The notes: generated from the letters alone by a model not told the origin. Positions 9,211 to 19,129 are shown, counted from the stretch's first letter. The stretch: DNA of 64,000 nt from Paenibacillus sp. DMB20 (GCF_000987955.1 NZ_LAZU01000037.1:473531-537530), one strand, 5' to 3'. A program made the numbers and translations.

Positions 9211-9549
9211 CTCCCTGGCCTTTCTTCCGATTTGAACCAGCTTGGACGCGCCGGAATGCTCCCCCTTGCTCTCCGGCGTCGCTTTATGGTCTTTCCTCCT
9301 CTGCTCTTTTTATTTTCTTTTCTTTCTTCGGTTTGTCATTTTGCTTTTGAACCTCACCCATTGCTGCGTCACCCACCACTATCAATTTTTTGTAGAGATA
9401 ACGTCCTTCGACGTACTTCTAAGAAACAGGCCGCTTTTTGCGGAAGTTTTCCTCATCTAATAACCACTACTTCTTATTTCGACAGATGGGTAGCATTTCC
9501 TTTGGCTTTTTGCAAAAAAATAATTCAAACGACCTAGTTTTATTGTCAC
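9211..9549. other. Intergenic region with one copy of a dispersed repeat
   Basis: No supported gene. It holds repeat copy A (9401-9450). The rest is AT-rich and would contain the promoter of the chemoreceptor gene, which I could not pinpoint. Confidence 0.4.
9401..9450. repeat. Dispersed ~50-base repeat, copy A
   Basis: About 80% identical by eye to 29319-29370. Contains two small hairpins: ACGTC-CTTC-GACGT and CCGC-TTTTT-GCGG, the latter followed by AAGTTTT. Both copies are intergenic. Confidence 0.55.
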
Positions 9550-9584
9550 AAAAAAATACCCAAGCCTCGAATGAAGGCTTGGGT
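9550..9584 (-). terminator. Terminator of the U32/mltG unit
   Basis: Ten-base stem ACCCAAGCCT / AGGCTTGGGT with a seven-base loop, followed on the minus strand by a T-run. It ends the U32 operon. Confidence 0.9.
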
Positions 9585-9613
9585 TTCTGTGTTTCATAAG
9601 AATATATACCTAT

Positions 9614-10951
9614 TCATTTTCGTTTGCGCATCATGTCAAAAGGTTTAACCGCTTGCTCCACCTTCATGCGGATCAGCTGCAACGGATGACGGGCCGCATC
9701 AAGCGGCTGTCCCTCTTCATCCGTGATATCGCCAACGGTTTGCTTGAAGAACGTTCCCCCCGGACCGAAAAATTCAATTTCCTGTCCCGGCTTAAAGTGG
9801 TTTCGCTGCTGTATCAGGGCTGTACCGCTTGCCGCATCATAGTCCATAACCAGTCCGGCAAAATCATATGGCGCAGCTTTTTCCTCCGGCTCGTAGATAT
9901 GGTCCTCATGATCCGGCGTATCGTAGAAAAATCCGGTGTTCAGGGGACGGTTCGCCGCCTTGTTCAGTTCATCGATCCATTCCGGCTTCAACACGTAGTT
10001 TTCAGGATCGGCCATATAAGAATCGATTGCCTGACGATAGACGTTCACGACCGTGGCCACGTAATGGATCGATTTCATCCGACCCTCGATTTTGAAGCTG
10101 TCGATCCCCGCCTCGATCAGGTCCGGGATATGCTCCAGCATGCATAAGTCTTTGGAGCCCATCGTAAAGGCGTTATCCTCTTGTTGAAACAACGGAATTT
10201 GGGTTACGCCCGGTTTAAACGGCGAAGGAACTGAAGCTTCGGTCCGGATAAGCTCGGCTTGTTCCTCGGACATCCAATTTTCTTCGCGCGTATCCTCAAA
10301 CAGGTCGTACTTCCAGCGGCAGGACTGGCAGCAGCCGCCCCTGTTCGAATCCCGGTCCGTAAAGTGGTTTGACAATACGCAGCGCCCGGAGAAGGAAGAA
10401 CACATGGCTCCGTGAATAAACGCCTCGATTTCGATATCGACGTGATTTTTAATCTCCGCGATTTCCTTCAAGCTTGTTTCCCGTCCAAGGACGACGCGAG
10501 GCAGACCTTCTTCCTTCCAAAACTTGACCGCCTGCCAATTCAGCGTCGACTGCTGCGTGCTGAGGTGAACCTCCAGCCCGGGTACCGCACGGCGCGCAAT
10601 CTCTATAATCGTCGGGTCTGCTGCAATAATCGCGGCGATGCCGACGTCATACAGGTTCCGCAGATACTCCTCGATTCCCTCAAGATCCTCGTTATGCGCA
10701 TAGATATTGGTCGCCACAAACACCTTGGCCCCGTATTTTTTGGCGAATTCAACGCCTTCTCTCATTTCCTCAAACGTAAAATTGTCCGCGTTGGAACGCA
10801 GGCCGTATTTCTGCCCGCCGATATATACCGCATCCGCACCGTAGTGGACGGCAAATTTCAATTTTTCAAGGTTGCCCGCCGGTGCAAGCAATTCCGGCTT
10901 GTCCAAACGGTATCGTTTGCCCTTGTAGGCTGGTTGTTCGATAACTCCCAT
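9614..10951 (-). CDS. U32 family protein, YrrO/TrhP2-like tRNA hydroxylation factor
   Basis: 445 residues. U32 signature EAFIHGAMCSSFSGRC at about residues 176-191 with the following cysteine cluster GGCCQSC (about 206-212), which binds an iron-sulfur cluster in this family. U32 proteins were first described as collagenase-like peptidases; the B. subtilis homologues YrrN and YrrO are required for 5-hydroxyuridine at position 34 of tRNAs (TrhP), which is the more likely role. The start ATG has AAGGAG eight bases upstream; a GTG three codons earlier is the alternative. It follows a second U32 gene as in B. subtilis. Confidence 0.9.
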   Translation of the reverse strand: MGVIEQPAYKGKRYRLDKPELLAPAGNLEKLKFAVHYGADAVYIGGQKYGLRSNADNFTFEEMREGVEFAKKYGAKVFVATNIYAHNEDLEGIEEYLRNLYDVGIAAIIAADPTIIEIARRAVPGLEVHLSTQQSTLNWQAVKFWKEEGLPRVVLGRETSLKEIAEIKNHVDIEIEAFIHGAMCSSFSGRCVLSNHFTDRDSNRGGCCQSCRWKYDLFEDTREENWMSEEQAELIRTEASVPSPFKPGVTQIPLFQQEDNAFTMGSKDLCMLEHIPDLIEAGIDSFKIEGRMKSIHYVATVVNVYRQAIDSYMADPENYVLKPEWIDELNKAANRPLNTGFFYDTPDHEDHIYEPEEKAAPYDFAGLVMDYDAASGTALIQQRNHFKPGQEIEFFGPGGTFFKQTVGDITDEEGQPLDAARHPLQLIRMKVEQAVKPFDMMRKRK

Positions 10952-11018
10952 CTTGTTCACTCCTTGTTATGCAGACTCAGCCGTCCGGTATTCAGGCTGC
11001 ATCAACTGAACCACCTGA

Positions 11019-11948
11019 TCAATAAACCTGCTCTTTGTAGAAAAATCCGAACGACAGCTCCCGCTCCGGATCCTGAATCTTTCGGATGGCGTCCATCCAC
11101 TTCTCGCGGAAGACGTATCCTTCCGGATCCGCCATATAAGAATCGATGGCCGTACGGTAAACGCGCAGTACGGTTTCATTGTAAGAACGCGGTTTTAACA
11201 ACGTCTCTACCTTAAAGCTGTCGATTTCGGCATTCATGAGGATATGAAGATCCTCCAAAATACATATATCATCCGAGCTCATAATGTGAGTGCCGTTCAT
11301 ATCCTCGTAAATTGGATATTTTTCCTCCGCCCGTTCCGCCTCAATCAGAAATAATCCGCGCTCTTTCCCGAGGTTTCCGGTTACGGGACGGCCCTGATGG
11401 GCCATATAACTTTGAACCAGGCTCCGTTTCGAGTGATAAATGTTGGTCATGCCGTGTACTTGGACCTGGGCTTCAATCTCAAGGTTTGGCTTCATCTCCG
11501 TAATCTCGTCCATGTTCAGTTCCCGGGCCAGAATGACACGCGTTGCTCCTTTCCTTCCCCAGTAGTTCGAGGTGGAATAGTTCGTCGACGTCATTTCCGC
11601 ATTCCAGTGCAGCTTTACATTCGGGGCGTGGGTTTTTACGGCAAACAGAACGGAAGGATCATTGAATTCCACCGCATCCACGCCGATGCCGCCAAGCTCC
11701 TTCACATAAACGGAAAGCTCCTCAAGCAGGTCGTTCGTCATCAAGTTGTTCAAGCTGACATATATTTTGGCTCCGCGATCATGGGCCGCTGCTGCTGCTT
11801 TTCGGATCTCCTCCAGCGGCATGCTGCCCGGCAACCTCATCCCGAACCGGTCATCGCCGACCAAAACGGCATTTGCTCCCGCGCTCAGATAAGACTGCAC
11901 ATCTTCCAGAGATCCGGCGGCTGCCAGAAGCTCAGGTGTATTACTCAT
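11019..11948 (-). CDS. U32 family protein, YrrN/TrhP1-like
   Basis: 309 residues. Shares the AAAGSLEDVQSYLSAGANAV barrel start and AQVQVHGMTNIYHSKR segment, but lacks most of the cysteine cluster of the downstream paralogue. In B. subtilis the two adjacent genes act in tRNA wobble hydroxylation. The start has GGGGGA upstream. The gene lies 17 bases after mltG and 67 bases before the second U32 gene, so the three form one transcription unit. Confidence 0.9.
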   Translation of the reverse strand: MSNTPELLAAAGSLEDVQSYLSAGANAVLVGDDRFGMRLPGSMPLEEIRKAAAAAHDRGAKIYVSLNNLMTNDLLEELSVYVKELGGIGVDAVEFNDPSVLFAVKTHAPNVKLHWNAEMTSTNYSTSNYWGRKGATRVILARELNMDEITEMKPNLEIEAQVQVHGMTNIYHSKRSLVQSYMAHQGRPVTGNLGKERGLFLIEAERAEEKYPIYEDMNGTHIMSSDDICILEDLHILMNAEIDSFKVETLLKPRSYNETVLRVYRTAIDSYMADPEGYVFREKWMDAIRKIQDPERELSFGFFYKEQVY

Positions 11949-11965
11949 GTGAGTTCCCCCTATTG

Positions 11966-13003
11966 CTATTGTGCCATTTTCTTGCTTTTTTCAATATTTC
12001 TCAAATGCTCTTTGTAGGTCTTGGCAAACAGGTGCTCCTGGGTGCCGTCCTTTTTCGTCACATAGAATAAATAATCGGATTTTTCCGGCTTTAAAGCGGC
12101 CTCGATCGAAGCCAGGCTAGGACTGGAAATCGGCCCCGGGGGCAGCCCTTTGTTCCGGTATGTGTTATATGGGCTGTCAACCTCAAGGTCCTTATAGAGC
12201 AGACGTTCCTTGGGCTTGTCGAGCAGATACTGTACGGTCGCGTCAATCTCGAGTTTCATGTCTTTTTCGAGACGATTGTAGATTACGCCGGCGACCAGCC
12301 CGCGTTCCTTATCCGCCACGACCTCCCGCTCCACCAGCGACGCGACGGTAATCAACTCGTGCAGAGTAAGGCCGCGTTCTTTCAATAAGCTTTCCCAATT
12401 CGGGATGTCCTTCAGTCTTTTTTCCATCTGGCCCAGCATGACCTGTATAACGTCCTCTTCGGTGCTATCCTTGGGAAGCTCATACGTAGATGGGAACAGA
12501 TAGCCTTCCAGATGGTGGCGCAAAGCGGCATCCTCCGGAATTTCCTGGACAATGGGCGCTTCCCAGCCGGTGGCCTGATCTGCCAGCTTCACGATTTTTT
12601 GAGCGTTCAAACCGCTCTCCTTCGCGATGGTTTCCGACATTTGAAGCACCGTGTATCCTTCCGGAATGGTAAACTTAACCATTTCCTCGGGCTTTACCTC
12701 GCCGTTGTTCATCTTAGCTATAATCTCGTCATAAGTTACGCCCGGTTTCGCCTCATACGTACCGGCCATGAACCGGCTGCCTTCATTTTTCAGTTTCAAG
12801 TAACCCTTAAACAGGAAATCATCCTTGATAAGTCCCTTATGTTCCAGCAGCTCAGCTATTTGAGCCGTTCTCATCCCGGGTTCTATCGTAAATTCAACCG
12901 CTTGGTCCGAGCTTTGGACGGGCTTGATCCCGTTCCAGACGTAGAATCCGGCCCCACCGGCGATCAAGATAAGCACCAAAGCCGCCACGATCAGTTTCTT
13001 CAT
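11966..13003 (-). CDS. mltG: Endolytic transglycosylase MltG
   Basis: Membrane-anchored lytic transglycosylase that cleaves nascent glycan strands and sets peptidoglycan chain length. 345 residues: one N-terminal membrane segment (about 4-24), a LysM-like region and the YceG catalytic domain. The catalytic glutamate is E225 in ASLVEREV. Start has AGGGG eight bases upstream. A terminator lies just before the gene (13024-13049), so mltG probably has its own promoter or depends on read-through. Confidence 0.95.
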   Translation of the reverse strand: MKKLIVAALVLILIAGGAGFYVWNGIKPVQSSDQAVEFTIEPGMRTAQIAELLEHKGLIKDDFLFKGYLKLKNEGSRFMAGTYEAKPGVTYDEIIAKMNNGEVKPEEMVKFTIPEGYTVLQMSETIAKESGLNAQKIVKLADQATGWEAPIVQEIPEDAALRHHLEGYLFPSTYELPKDSTEEDVIQVMLGQMEKRLKDIPNWESLLKERGLTLHELITVASLVEREVVADKERGLVAGVIYNRLEKDMKLEIDATVQYLLDKPKERLLYKDLEVDSPYNTYRNKGLPPGPISSPSLASIEAALKPEKSDYLFYVTKKDGTQEHLFAKTYKEHLRNIEKSKKMAQ

Positions 13004-13023
13004 GCATTCATCCCCTTCACACC

Positions 13024-13049
13024 AAAAAGGGCGGACTGCTCCGCCCTTT
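13024..13049 (-). terminator. Terminator between the DUF1292 genes and mltG
   Basis: AAAGGGCGGA / TCCGCCCTTT stem with four-base loop followed by TTTTT on the minus strand, 44 bases after the DUF1292 stop. Confidence 0.88.
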
Positions 13050-13092
13050 CCTGACTACATTTGAAATTACCCGCTTTGAAGAAGAACGATCA

Positions 13093-13404
13093 TCAATACT
13101 CGTCTTCTTCAGGGAACGTTAGTTCATCGTACAATTCTGAGACATTTTCCCATTCCTCATCATCGTCGATCGTCGCAAGTTCCAGGCTTCCATCCTGGGC
13201 TTTCACGATCCGAAGAACTTCGTACTCCTCATGCTTCCGGTCAGGATGCACCAGAATGGCATATCCCTGACCATTCACCTCAAACTCGGCGGCAATATCG
13301 TAAACATCGGTGTTTCCCTTCTCGTCCCGAAGCTCCACGCTTTCTCCAAAGGCTTCCTTCAAAGCCTGGGTCCATACCACCTGATCAGCAGAAAAATCAG
13401 TCAT
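13093..13404 (-). CDS. DUF1292 family protein (second copy)
   Basis: 103 acidic residues resembling the preceding DUF1292 (YrzB-type) protein: EFEVNGQGYAILVHPD and DDEEWENVSELYDELT. Function unknown. The ORF could be opened further upstream, but the ATG at 13404 gives family-like length and lies in the end of the preceding gene with AAGG just upstream; the two genes overlap by eight bases. Both sit between ruvX and mltG. Confidence 0.85.
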   Translation of the reverse strand: MTDFSADQVVWTQALKEAFGESVELRDEKGNTDVYDIAAEFEVNGQGYAILVHPDRKHEEYEVLRIVKAQDGSLELATIDDDEEWENVSELYDELTFPEEDEY

Positions 13405-13705
13405 TTCCTTGGCTCCCGTCCAGTTCTTCAACGAGGGTGTTAAACGTTTCTTCCACGATGCTCCATTCCTCGTCGTCCTCAATCATATACAATTTCAAAT
13501 CGTCGCCGTCTTCCTCATAACGGAAGGCGTATACCTCGTCGGTATCTTCATCCGCAGCTTCCACCGGAACGACCATCATATATTTCGAGTCGGATCCGTC
13601 CACTTCAAACTTCATAATGACTTCGAATTCCTCTTCGTTGCCTTCGTCATCTGGAATATAAATAATTTCCGGTTCCTCTTCCATGCCAATCTGTTCGTTT
13701 GTCAT
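13397..13705 (-). CDS. DUF1292 family protein (YrzB-like)
   Basis: 102 very acidic residues (MKFEVDGSDSKYMMVVPVEA, EEDGDDLKLYMIEDDEEW). This is the gene that normally follows ruvX in Bacillales. Molecular role unknown. It overlaps the next gene, a paralogue, and follows ruvX by 18 bases. Confidence 0.9.
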   Translation of the reverse strand: MTNEQIGMEEEPEIIYIPDDEGNEEEFEVIMKFEVDGSDSKYMMVVPVEAADEDTDEVYAFRYEEDGDDLKLYMIEDDEEWSIVEETFNTLVEELDGSQGND

Positions 13706-13723
13706 CTGCTATCACCCTCACCT

Positions 13724-14134
13724 TTACCTTTTAGAATCCAAGTAGTTTTGCAAAATCAAGCTTGCAGCCATCTTATCAACGACTTGCTTGCGCTTCTTCC
13801 GGCTGACATCGGCTTCCAGCAGCGCCCGTTCAGCGGATACCGTGGAAAGCCGTTCATCCCAAAGGTGAACGGGTAAGCACAGGGAGTCTCGCAGCGTTTG
13901 CGCGAATTCCATGCAGATTTCACCCCGGGGACCGATACTGCCGTTCATATTCTTAGGCAGTCCGACCACGATCTCACCTACCTCGTGTTCTTTCACCAGG
14001 GCGGTGATCCGTTCCAATTCAATGCCCTCCCTGCGGCGTTCGATCACTTCCAGCCCTTGAGCCGTCCAACCGAACGCATCGCTAAGCGCGACACCAATTC
14101 TACGGTCCCCGTAATCCAATCCCATGATCTTCAT
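13724..14134 (-). CDS. ruvX: RuvX/YqgF family putative Holliday junction resolvase
   Basis: 136-residue RNase H-fold nuclease. N-terminal GLDYGDRRIGVALSD carries the first catalytic aspartate, GLPKNMNG the middle motif, and DERLSTVSAERAL the second acid. Family members act in 16S rRNA 5'-end maturation and possibly recombination. Lies 10 bases after ireB with AGGAG upstream of the ATG. The ireB-ruvX order is conserved in Firmicutes. Confidence 0.95.
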   Translation of the reverse strand: MKIMGLDYGDRRIGVALSDAFGWTAQGLEVIERRREGIELERITALVKEHEVGEIVVGLPKNMNGSIGPRGEICMEFAQTLRDSLCLPVHLWDERLSTVSAERALLEADVSRKKRKQVVDKMAASLILQNYLDSKR

Positions 14135-14144
14135 CCTTGCACTC

Positions 14145-14405
14145 CTAACGGTGACTGGCTAGGTAGAACCGGACCAGTTCTTCAATCAATTCATCTCGCT
14201 CTTTCTTCCGGATCAAACTTCTGGCATTGTTGTGCCGAGGTATATAAGCGGGATCCCCGGACAGCAGATAGCCGACAACCTGGTTGATCGGATTGTATTC
14301 CTTCTCGACCAATGCGTCGTATACCGACAAAATAATGTCCCGGGCGGAAGCCTCCTTCTCATCACCTTTTACATTGAACTTGACTGTCTTATCCATGGAG
14401 TCCAT
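14145..14405 (-). CDS. ireB: IreB family regulatory phosphoprotein (UPF0297, YrzL)
   Basis: 86 residues from the ATG at 14405 (GCGAGG eight bases upstream; a GTG three codons earlier is possible). Typical segments TVKFNVKGDE, YNPINQVVGYLLSGDPAYI and DELIEELVRFYL. In Enterococcus IreB is phosphorylated by the PASTA kinase IreK and affects cephalosporin resistance. The threonine of DKTVKF near the N-terminus is in the region of the known phosphosites. Confidence 0.93.
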   Translation of the reverse strand: MDSMDKTVKFNVKGDEKEASARDIILSVYDALVEKEYNPINQVVGYLLSGDPAYIPRHNNARSLIRKKERDELIEELVRFYLASHR

Positions 14406-14445
14406 GTGTGACACCTCGCTTCTTCAAAGAACATGTTATAGAGGT

Positions 14446-14471
14446 TGTTCAAAAAACCGATTTTTTGAACA
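14446..14471. repeat. Perfect inverted repeat in the ireB leader
   Basis: TGTTCAAAAAA and TTTTTTGAACA separated by four bases, about 40 bases upstream of the ireB start. Could be a regulator site, an mRNA hairpin or a dispersed genomic palindrome; part of it recurs near 46453. Confidence 0.7.
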
Positions 14472-14599
14472 TTTACTGATAGACATGCTTCGTCGAATAA
14501 ATATTTACCAGCTTGATCTGCTTCTATCATAACATATTCATCATCCACTAAGGAAATCTGAAGCGAAATTTTAATGTCCATAAACAGGTAAGCGCAGAA

Positions 14600-17229
14600 T
14601 TACACGGCCTCAGCCACGAGTTCTTCCGCTCGCTTCAGAGCATCCGCTATCTTGGATGCATCCTTTCCGCCGGCCTGCGCCATATCCGAGCGGCCTCCGC
14701 CGCCTCCGCCGCAAACCGCTGCCACTTCCTTAACGATTTTTCCGGCATGCAGGCCTTGCTTGACCAGCTCCTGGGGAACGGCCACGACAAAATTCACTTT
14801 ATCTCCCGTAACTGCGCCCAAAACGATAACGGTGTCGGGCATTTTGCCTTTCAGCTCATCCGCCACCGTACGCAGGGCATCCATGCTTCCGGCCTGTACC
14901 TCTGCCGCTAGCAGCCGCGTATTCCCGGCAGTAACAACGCGGTCGGCAAGCTGTCCGGCCTCGATTGCGCTCAGTTTGCCCTGGAGCGACTCGTTCTCGC
15001 GGCTTATCTCCTTCACCTGTTGAGTCAAGGCCTCGATTCGTTTCGGCACATCCTGCAGGTTGCTTTTCAGAAGTCCGGCAGACTGCTTGAGCAGGTCAAC
15101 CTGTCCTTCTGTAAACTCGTAAGCGTACCGGCCTGTCACGGCCTCAATCCGTCGAACGCCGGAGCCGATGCCGCTCTCGCCGAGCAGCTTGAATATTCCG
15201 ATCTGGGACGTATTCTCGACGTGGCAGCCGCCGCAAAGCTCCAAGCTGTAATCTCCAACCTGAACGACACGGACGATGTCGCCGTATTTTTCGCCAAACA
15301 GCGCCATGGCCCCCATGGCTTTCGCTTCGTCGATCGATTTATGCTCGATCACCACGGCCGTTCCCTTCCAGATCTGCTCGTTTACCCGACGTTCGATATT
15401 GGCCAGCTCTTCCGGCGTAATGCTTCCGAAGTGCGAGAAATCGAAACGCAGGCGCTGCGGCTCAACAAGGGAACCCGCCTGGTTGACATGCTCGCCGAGG
15501 ACCTCTTTGAGCGCCTTATGGAGCAGGTGGGTCGCGGTGTGGTTTTTGATGATGCTTTGACGCTTCTCGCGATCCACTTCAGCCTTTACGGTATCATTGA
15601 CTTTCAGTTCCCCGGCTTCCACGATGACCAGATGGACATGCTGTCCGTGAGGCGCTTTAAAGAGCCCCTCGACCCGTGCGCGGACGCCGTTTCCTTCAAA
15701 TATGCCTTGATCGCTAACCTGTCCGCCGCTTTCGGCATAGAACGGCGTAGCATCCAGGATCACCTGGCAGGACTGGCCTTCCCCCGCCTGATCCACGAAA
15801 CCGTCCCCTGACACGATCGCCAGCACTTTCGCTTCGTGGACGGTGTCATTATATCCAACAAAATCACTTTTAACCGTATAATCGGACAGAACGCCGCCCT
15901 GAACCTTCATGCTTTCCGTTTCATGACGGGCCGCGCGCGCACGCTCTCTCTGCTCTTTCATGGCGGCGTCGAAGCCCTCGCGGTCCACGGTCAGGCCGTG
16001 CTCGGAGGCATAGTCTTCCGTCAAGTCGAACGGAAATCCGTACGTGTCGTACAATTTGAACGCATCGCTGCCGCTGATTTCCGTACGCCCTTGTTCCTTC
16101 GCTTGCGCGCTGATGTCCGCAAGGATGTTCAGGCCGTCCGACAGCGTTTTGTGGAACTGTTCTTCCTCGGTTGCGATAACCTTCTCGATGAATTCGCGCT
16201 TTTCCACCACTTCCGGATAGTACACGCCCATAATGTCGCCGACGGTTTTCGTCAGGTTGTACATAAACGGCTTGTCCAGTCCGAGCACCTTGCCGTAACG
16301 GACGGCGCGGCGCAGCAGGCGGCGGATGACGTAACCGCGGCCTTCATTGGACGGAAGCACGCCGTCCCCTACCGCAAAAGCAACCGTGCGGATATGGTCG
16401 GCAATAACCTTCAGCGCAACGTCATACTCAGGCTTCTCATTGTATTTTACGCCGGCCAATGCCGCCGTTTGCTGAATGATGGGCTGGAACAGGTCCGTAT
16501 CGAAGTTGGATTCCACATTCTGCAGAATGGAAGCAAAACGCTCAAGACCCGCCCCGGTATCGATGTTTTTGTTGGGAAGCGGCGTATAGCTGCCATCCTT
16601 ATTATGGTTGAACTGCGAGAACACTAGGTTCCATACTTCCAAATAACGCTCGTTCTCGCCCCCGGGATACAATTCCGGGTCGGACGGGTCGTTGCCGTAG
16701 GCCTCGCCTCTGTCGTAGAAAATTTCGGTACACGGTCCGCACGGGCCTTCGCCGATATCCCAAAAATTATCCTCAAGCTTCACGATGCGGTTTTCGGGAA
16801 GGCCGACCTTTTCATGCCAAAGTTTGAACGCTTCTTCATCCTCGGGATAAACCGTGACCGACAGGCGTTCCGGATCGAACCCGATCCATTTCTTGTCCGT
16901 CAGGAATTCCCATGCCCAGATTATGGCCTCCTCCTTAAAATAATCGCCGATGGAGAAGTTGCCCAGCATTTCAAAAAAAAGTATGGTGCCGGCGCGTTTT
17001 TTCCGACGTTTTCGATATCATTGGTACGTATGCACTTCTGGGAATTGGCAAGGCGCGGATTTTCCGGCTTCACCCGGCCGTCAAAATATGGCTTAAGCGG
17101 GGCCATGCCCGCATTGATCCACAGAAGAGACGGGTCGTTGTGAGGAACGAGCGACGCGCTCGGTTCGATTTTGTGACTTTTCTCCGCAAAAAACTCCAGC
17201 CATTTGGAGCGGATTTCACTAGCTTTCAT
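14600..17229 (-). CDS. alaS: Alanyl-tRNA synthetase (two frameshifts)
   Basis: Charges tRNA-Ala. Corrected length about 875 residues. The N-terminal class II core has ASLVPHNDPSLLWINAGMAPL and TNDIENVGK. The editing domain carries NHTATHLLHKAL and CGGCHVENTS, both zinc-binding. The C-terminal C-Ala domain ends in a glycine-rich VCGGGGGGRSDMAQAGG. The frame breaks at 16997-17002 (six bases, five expected) and 16973-16980 (eight bases, seven expected), within the universally conserved RRHHTFFEMLGNFSIGDY segment. Since alaS is essential, these are almost surely sequence errors. Controlled by the T-box leader upstream. Confidence 0.95.
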
Positions 17230-17283
17230 GATTATAGCCTCCAGTCTCAATATGCAGTCCGGCTGCCTTAGCAGGTCTCGGAC

Positions 17284-17590
17284 AAAAAAAAAGACCCTGA
17301 ATAAAATCAGGGACGATTGTCTCGCGGTACCACCCTGGTTATCCCCTGTTAATAGACCGTAATTCCCCATGTTCAAAGAATGGCCGGCCCGTCAGTTGAT
17401 CGCCTTGTATCGGCTCGATAACGGGGGCCACCCGGTGAGTTTGTCTCACACTCGGAAATCAGCATTTCAGCCTGCAACGCTTTCAGGTTCTCGCAGCCAT
17501 CGGTCTAAAAATCCAATGGAACCTGTTCTCTGGGAAAGGAACGCCTGCCTACTTGTTTTCCTCATCGATTTGCAAACATATAAACCTCAA
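17284..17590 (-). promoter_or_regulatory. T-box riboswitch of alaS
   Basis: On the minus strand the T-box core AGGGTGGTACCGCGAGA (17336-17320) precedes a CCCTGA / TCAGGG terminator followed by nine T (17284-17312). The roughly 290-base leader between promoter and terminator is of normal T-box length. It should sense uncharged tRNA-Ala; I did not fix the specifier codon with certainty. Confidence 0.93.
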
Positions 17591-17598
17591 TATTTTCA

Positions 17599-17627
17599 AG
17601 TATATCTATGGCTAAACTATATGTCAA
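17599..17627 (-). promoter_or_regulatory. Sigma-A promoter of the alaS T-box leader
   Basis: TTGACA at 17627-17622 and TATACT at 17604-17599, spacer exactly 17 bases, on the minus strand. Confidence 0.88.
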
Positions 17628-17647
17628 TGCGTGTCGGGACGCTTGGT

Positions 17648-18716
17648 TCAGCCGCTTTTCCGTCTTACGTAATAGGCGAAAAAGTGCTGCAGCAGCACCT
17701 TGATTACGGCAAAGACAGGGACAGCCAGAATCAGTCCCACCATTCCCGCGAGCTGGCCTCCGACAAGCAGCGCAAAAATGATCAGCAGCGGGTGCATATG
17801 CAGCTTGCGACCCACCACCTGAGGCGAAATGACGTTGCTCTCGAGCAGTTGGCAGATCAGGTTGACCGTGGCAACGAGAAGCATCATTTTCCATGAAATG
17901 GTCGAGGCCATCAATAACGCGGGAGCGGCGCCGAGAAAAGGCCCCAGGTAAGGAACGATGTTGAATATGGCCACAATGCTGGCAAAGAGGAGAGCGTAGG
18001 GCATCCCGATCACGATGTAACCGATGTAGGCAAACACCCCGATGATGAGACACACCAGGAATTGTCCCCGCACATAATTGCCAAGCGCCGTATCGATTTC
18101 CCTCAGCAGCGTAACAATGGCTTTCCGCTTGTTCCGGGGAAGATAAGATACCGCCGTCCGCTGAAACACATCGAAGTCTTTTAAAATGTAGAATATCAGA
18201 AAAGGAACGATAAACACGTTAAACAGGACGTTGATGGTCGCCCCGATATTGTCCATGAAAGAAGAAATGCCGTCGGCAAGCCTTGTCTCCATCTGAAAAA
18301 ACCAGCTGTTCATCCCCGTCCGGACGCCCGGCGGCAGCAGCCTGCTGTCCAGGTTCGTCATCAAGCTCTGCGCATGCATCGTAAATTCCGGCAGATGTTC
18401 GTTTAATTCCTCCAGCTGACGGATCAGCATCGGGATCATGTTCATGAGGATCACGGCAAGACAAGTCAAAAAAGACCGCATATATCAACAGCACGGCAAT
18501 ACTTCGCGGCACTTTCCGGTCAGAGAGCATGCATACGATCGGATTCAGCACATAGGATATGATCATAGCCACGAGAAAAGGGGCCAAGACCGCATTTGCA
18601 AACCGGTACACATTCAAAAACAACGGCCGCAGCAGCCACACAAAATAGAGGGCGATAAGTCCCAGCAGCAGCCAGATCAAAAATCGGAACCACTTGTTTG
18701 CCGTCAGCTGTTCCAC
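17648..18716 (-). CDS. AI-2E family transporter (YrrI-like permease, one frameshift)
   Basis: Polytopic inner-membrane protein of the AI-2E exporter superfamily, about 355 residues with seven or eight membrane segments. Typical VYRFANAVLAPFLVAMIISYVLNP near the start and a GxxVGxxLxMHPL-type C-terminal segment (VVGRKLHMHPLLIIFALLVGG). Members transport AI-2, ions or other solutes; the substrate here is unknown. The GTG start at 18716 has GGAG eight bases upstream. The frame breaks at 18468-18473 (six bases, five expected). It lies directly upstream of alaS as in B. subtilis. Confidence 0.88.
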
Positions 18717-18841
18717 AGGGCAATCTCTCCTTTCGGACTGGCTTACCCTGTAAGTATATGTACGAGCCCCCAAAATTAATCTTACAACCTGCAGGTGCCG
18801 ATTACATTGGATGTTTGAACGTTCCTGAACGGCTTTATGCG

Positions 18842-18893
18842 AAAAAAAAGAGACCCCCGCTCTGCTGCAACCGCAAAAGCAAAAGTCTCTTTT
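18842..18893 (-). terminator. Terminator after the zinc-ribbon gene
   Basis: AAGAGAC / GTCTCTT closing stem around an extended hairpin followed by eight T on the minus strand, 27 bases after the stop. Confidence 0.85.
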
Positions 18894-18919
18894 CGTTTCC
18901 TTATAATATGTACGCTTTC

Positions 18920-19129
18920 TTAACTGGATGCGTGCATATGAGGGAAATCCTGCTGGAATTCATCACCGAAAAACAAATCGTCAAGCGAGCTGAGCGTACC
19001 GTCTTCCTCAACCTGGTAGACTGACATTTTCTCGCCGTTGACCGTCAGTTCGATAAAGCATCCCCAGCAGTAAAACTGGTGGGAACCAATTTTCCCAATA
19101 TCTTTGGAACTGCAATTTGGACATTTCAT
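18920..19129 (-). CDS. Small zinc-ribbon protein
   Basis: 69 residues. The N-terminus has CPNCSSKDIGKIG and FYCWGCF, a four-cysteine zinc ribbon, followed by an acidic tail. It follows the PRC-barrel gene by 14 bases and both are followed by a shared terminator. The position matches small genes next to yrrD in related genomes. Function unknown. AGGA lies six bases before the ATG. Confidence 0.8.
   Translation of the reverse strand: MKCPNCSSKDIGKIGSHQFYCWGCFIELTVNGEKMSVYQVEEDGTLSSLDDLFFGDEFQQDFPHMHASS

Noticed and set aside
15020..16627. Long plus-strand ORFs opposite alaS
   Set aside because: Shadows in a GC-rich essential gene; the encoded sequences are arginine- and leucine-rich with no family.
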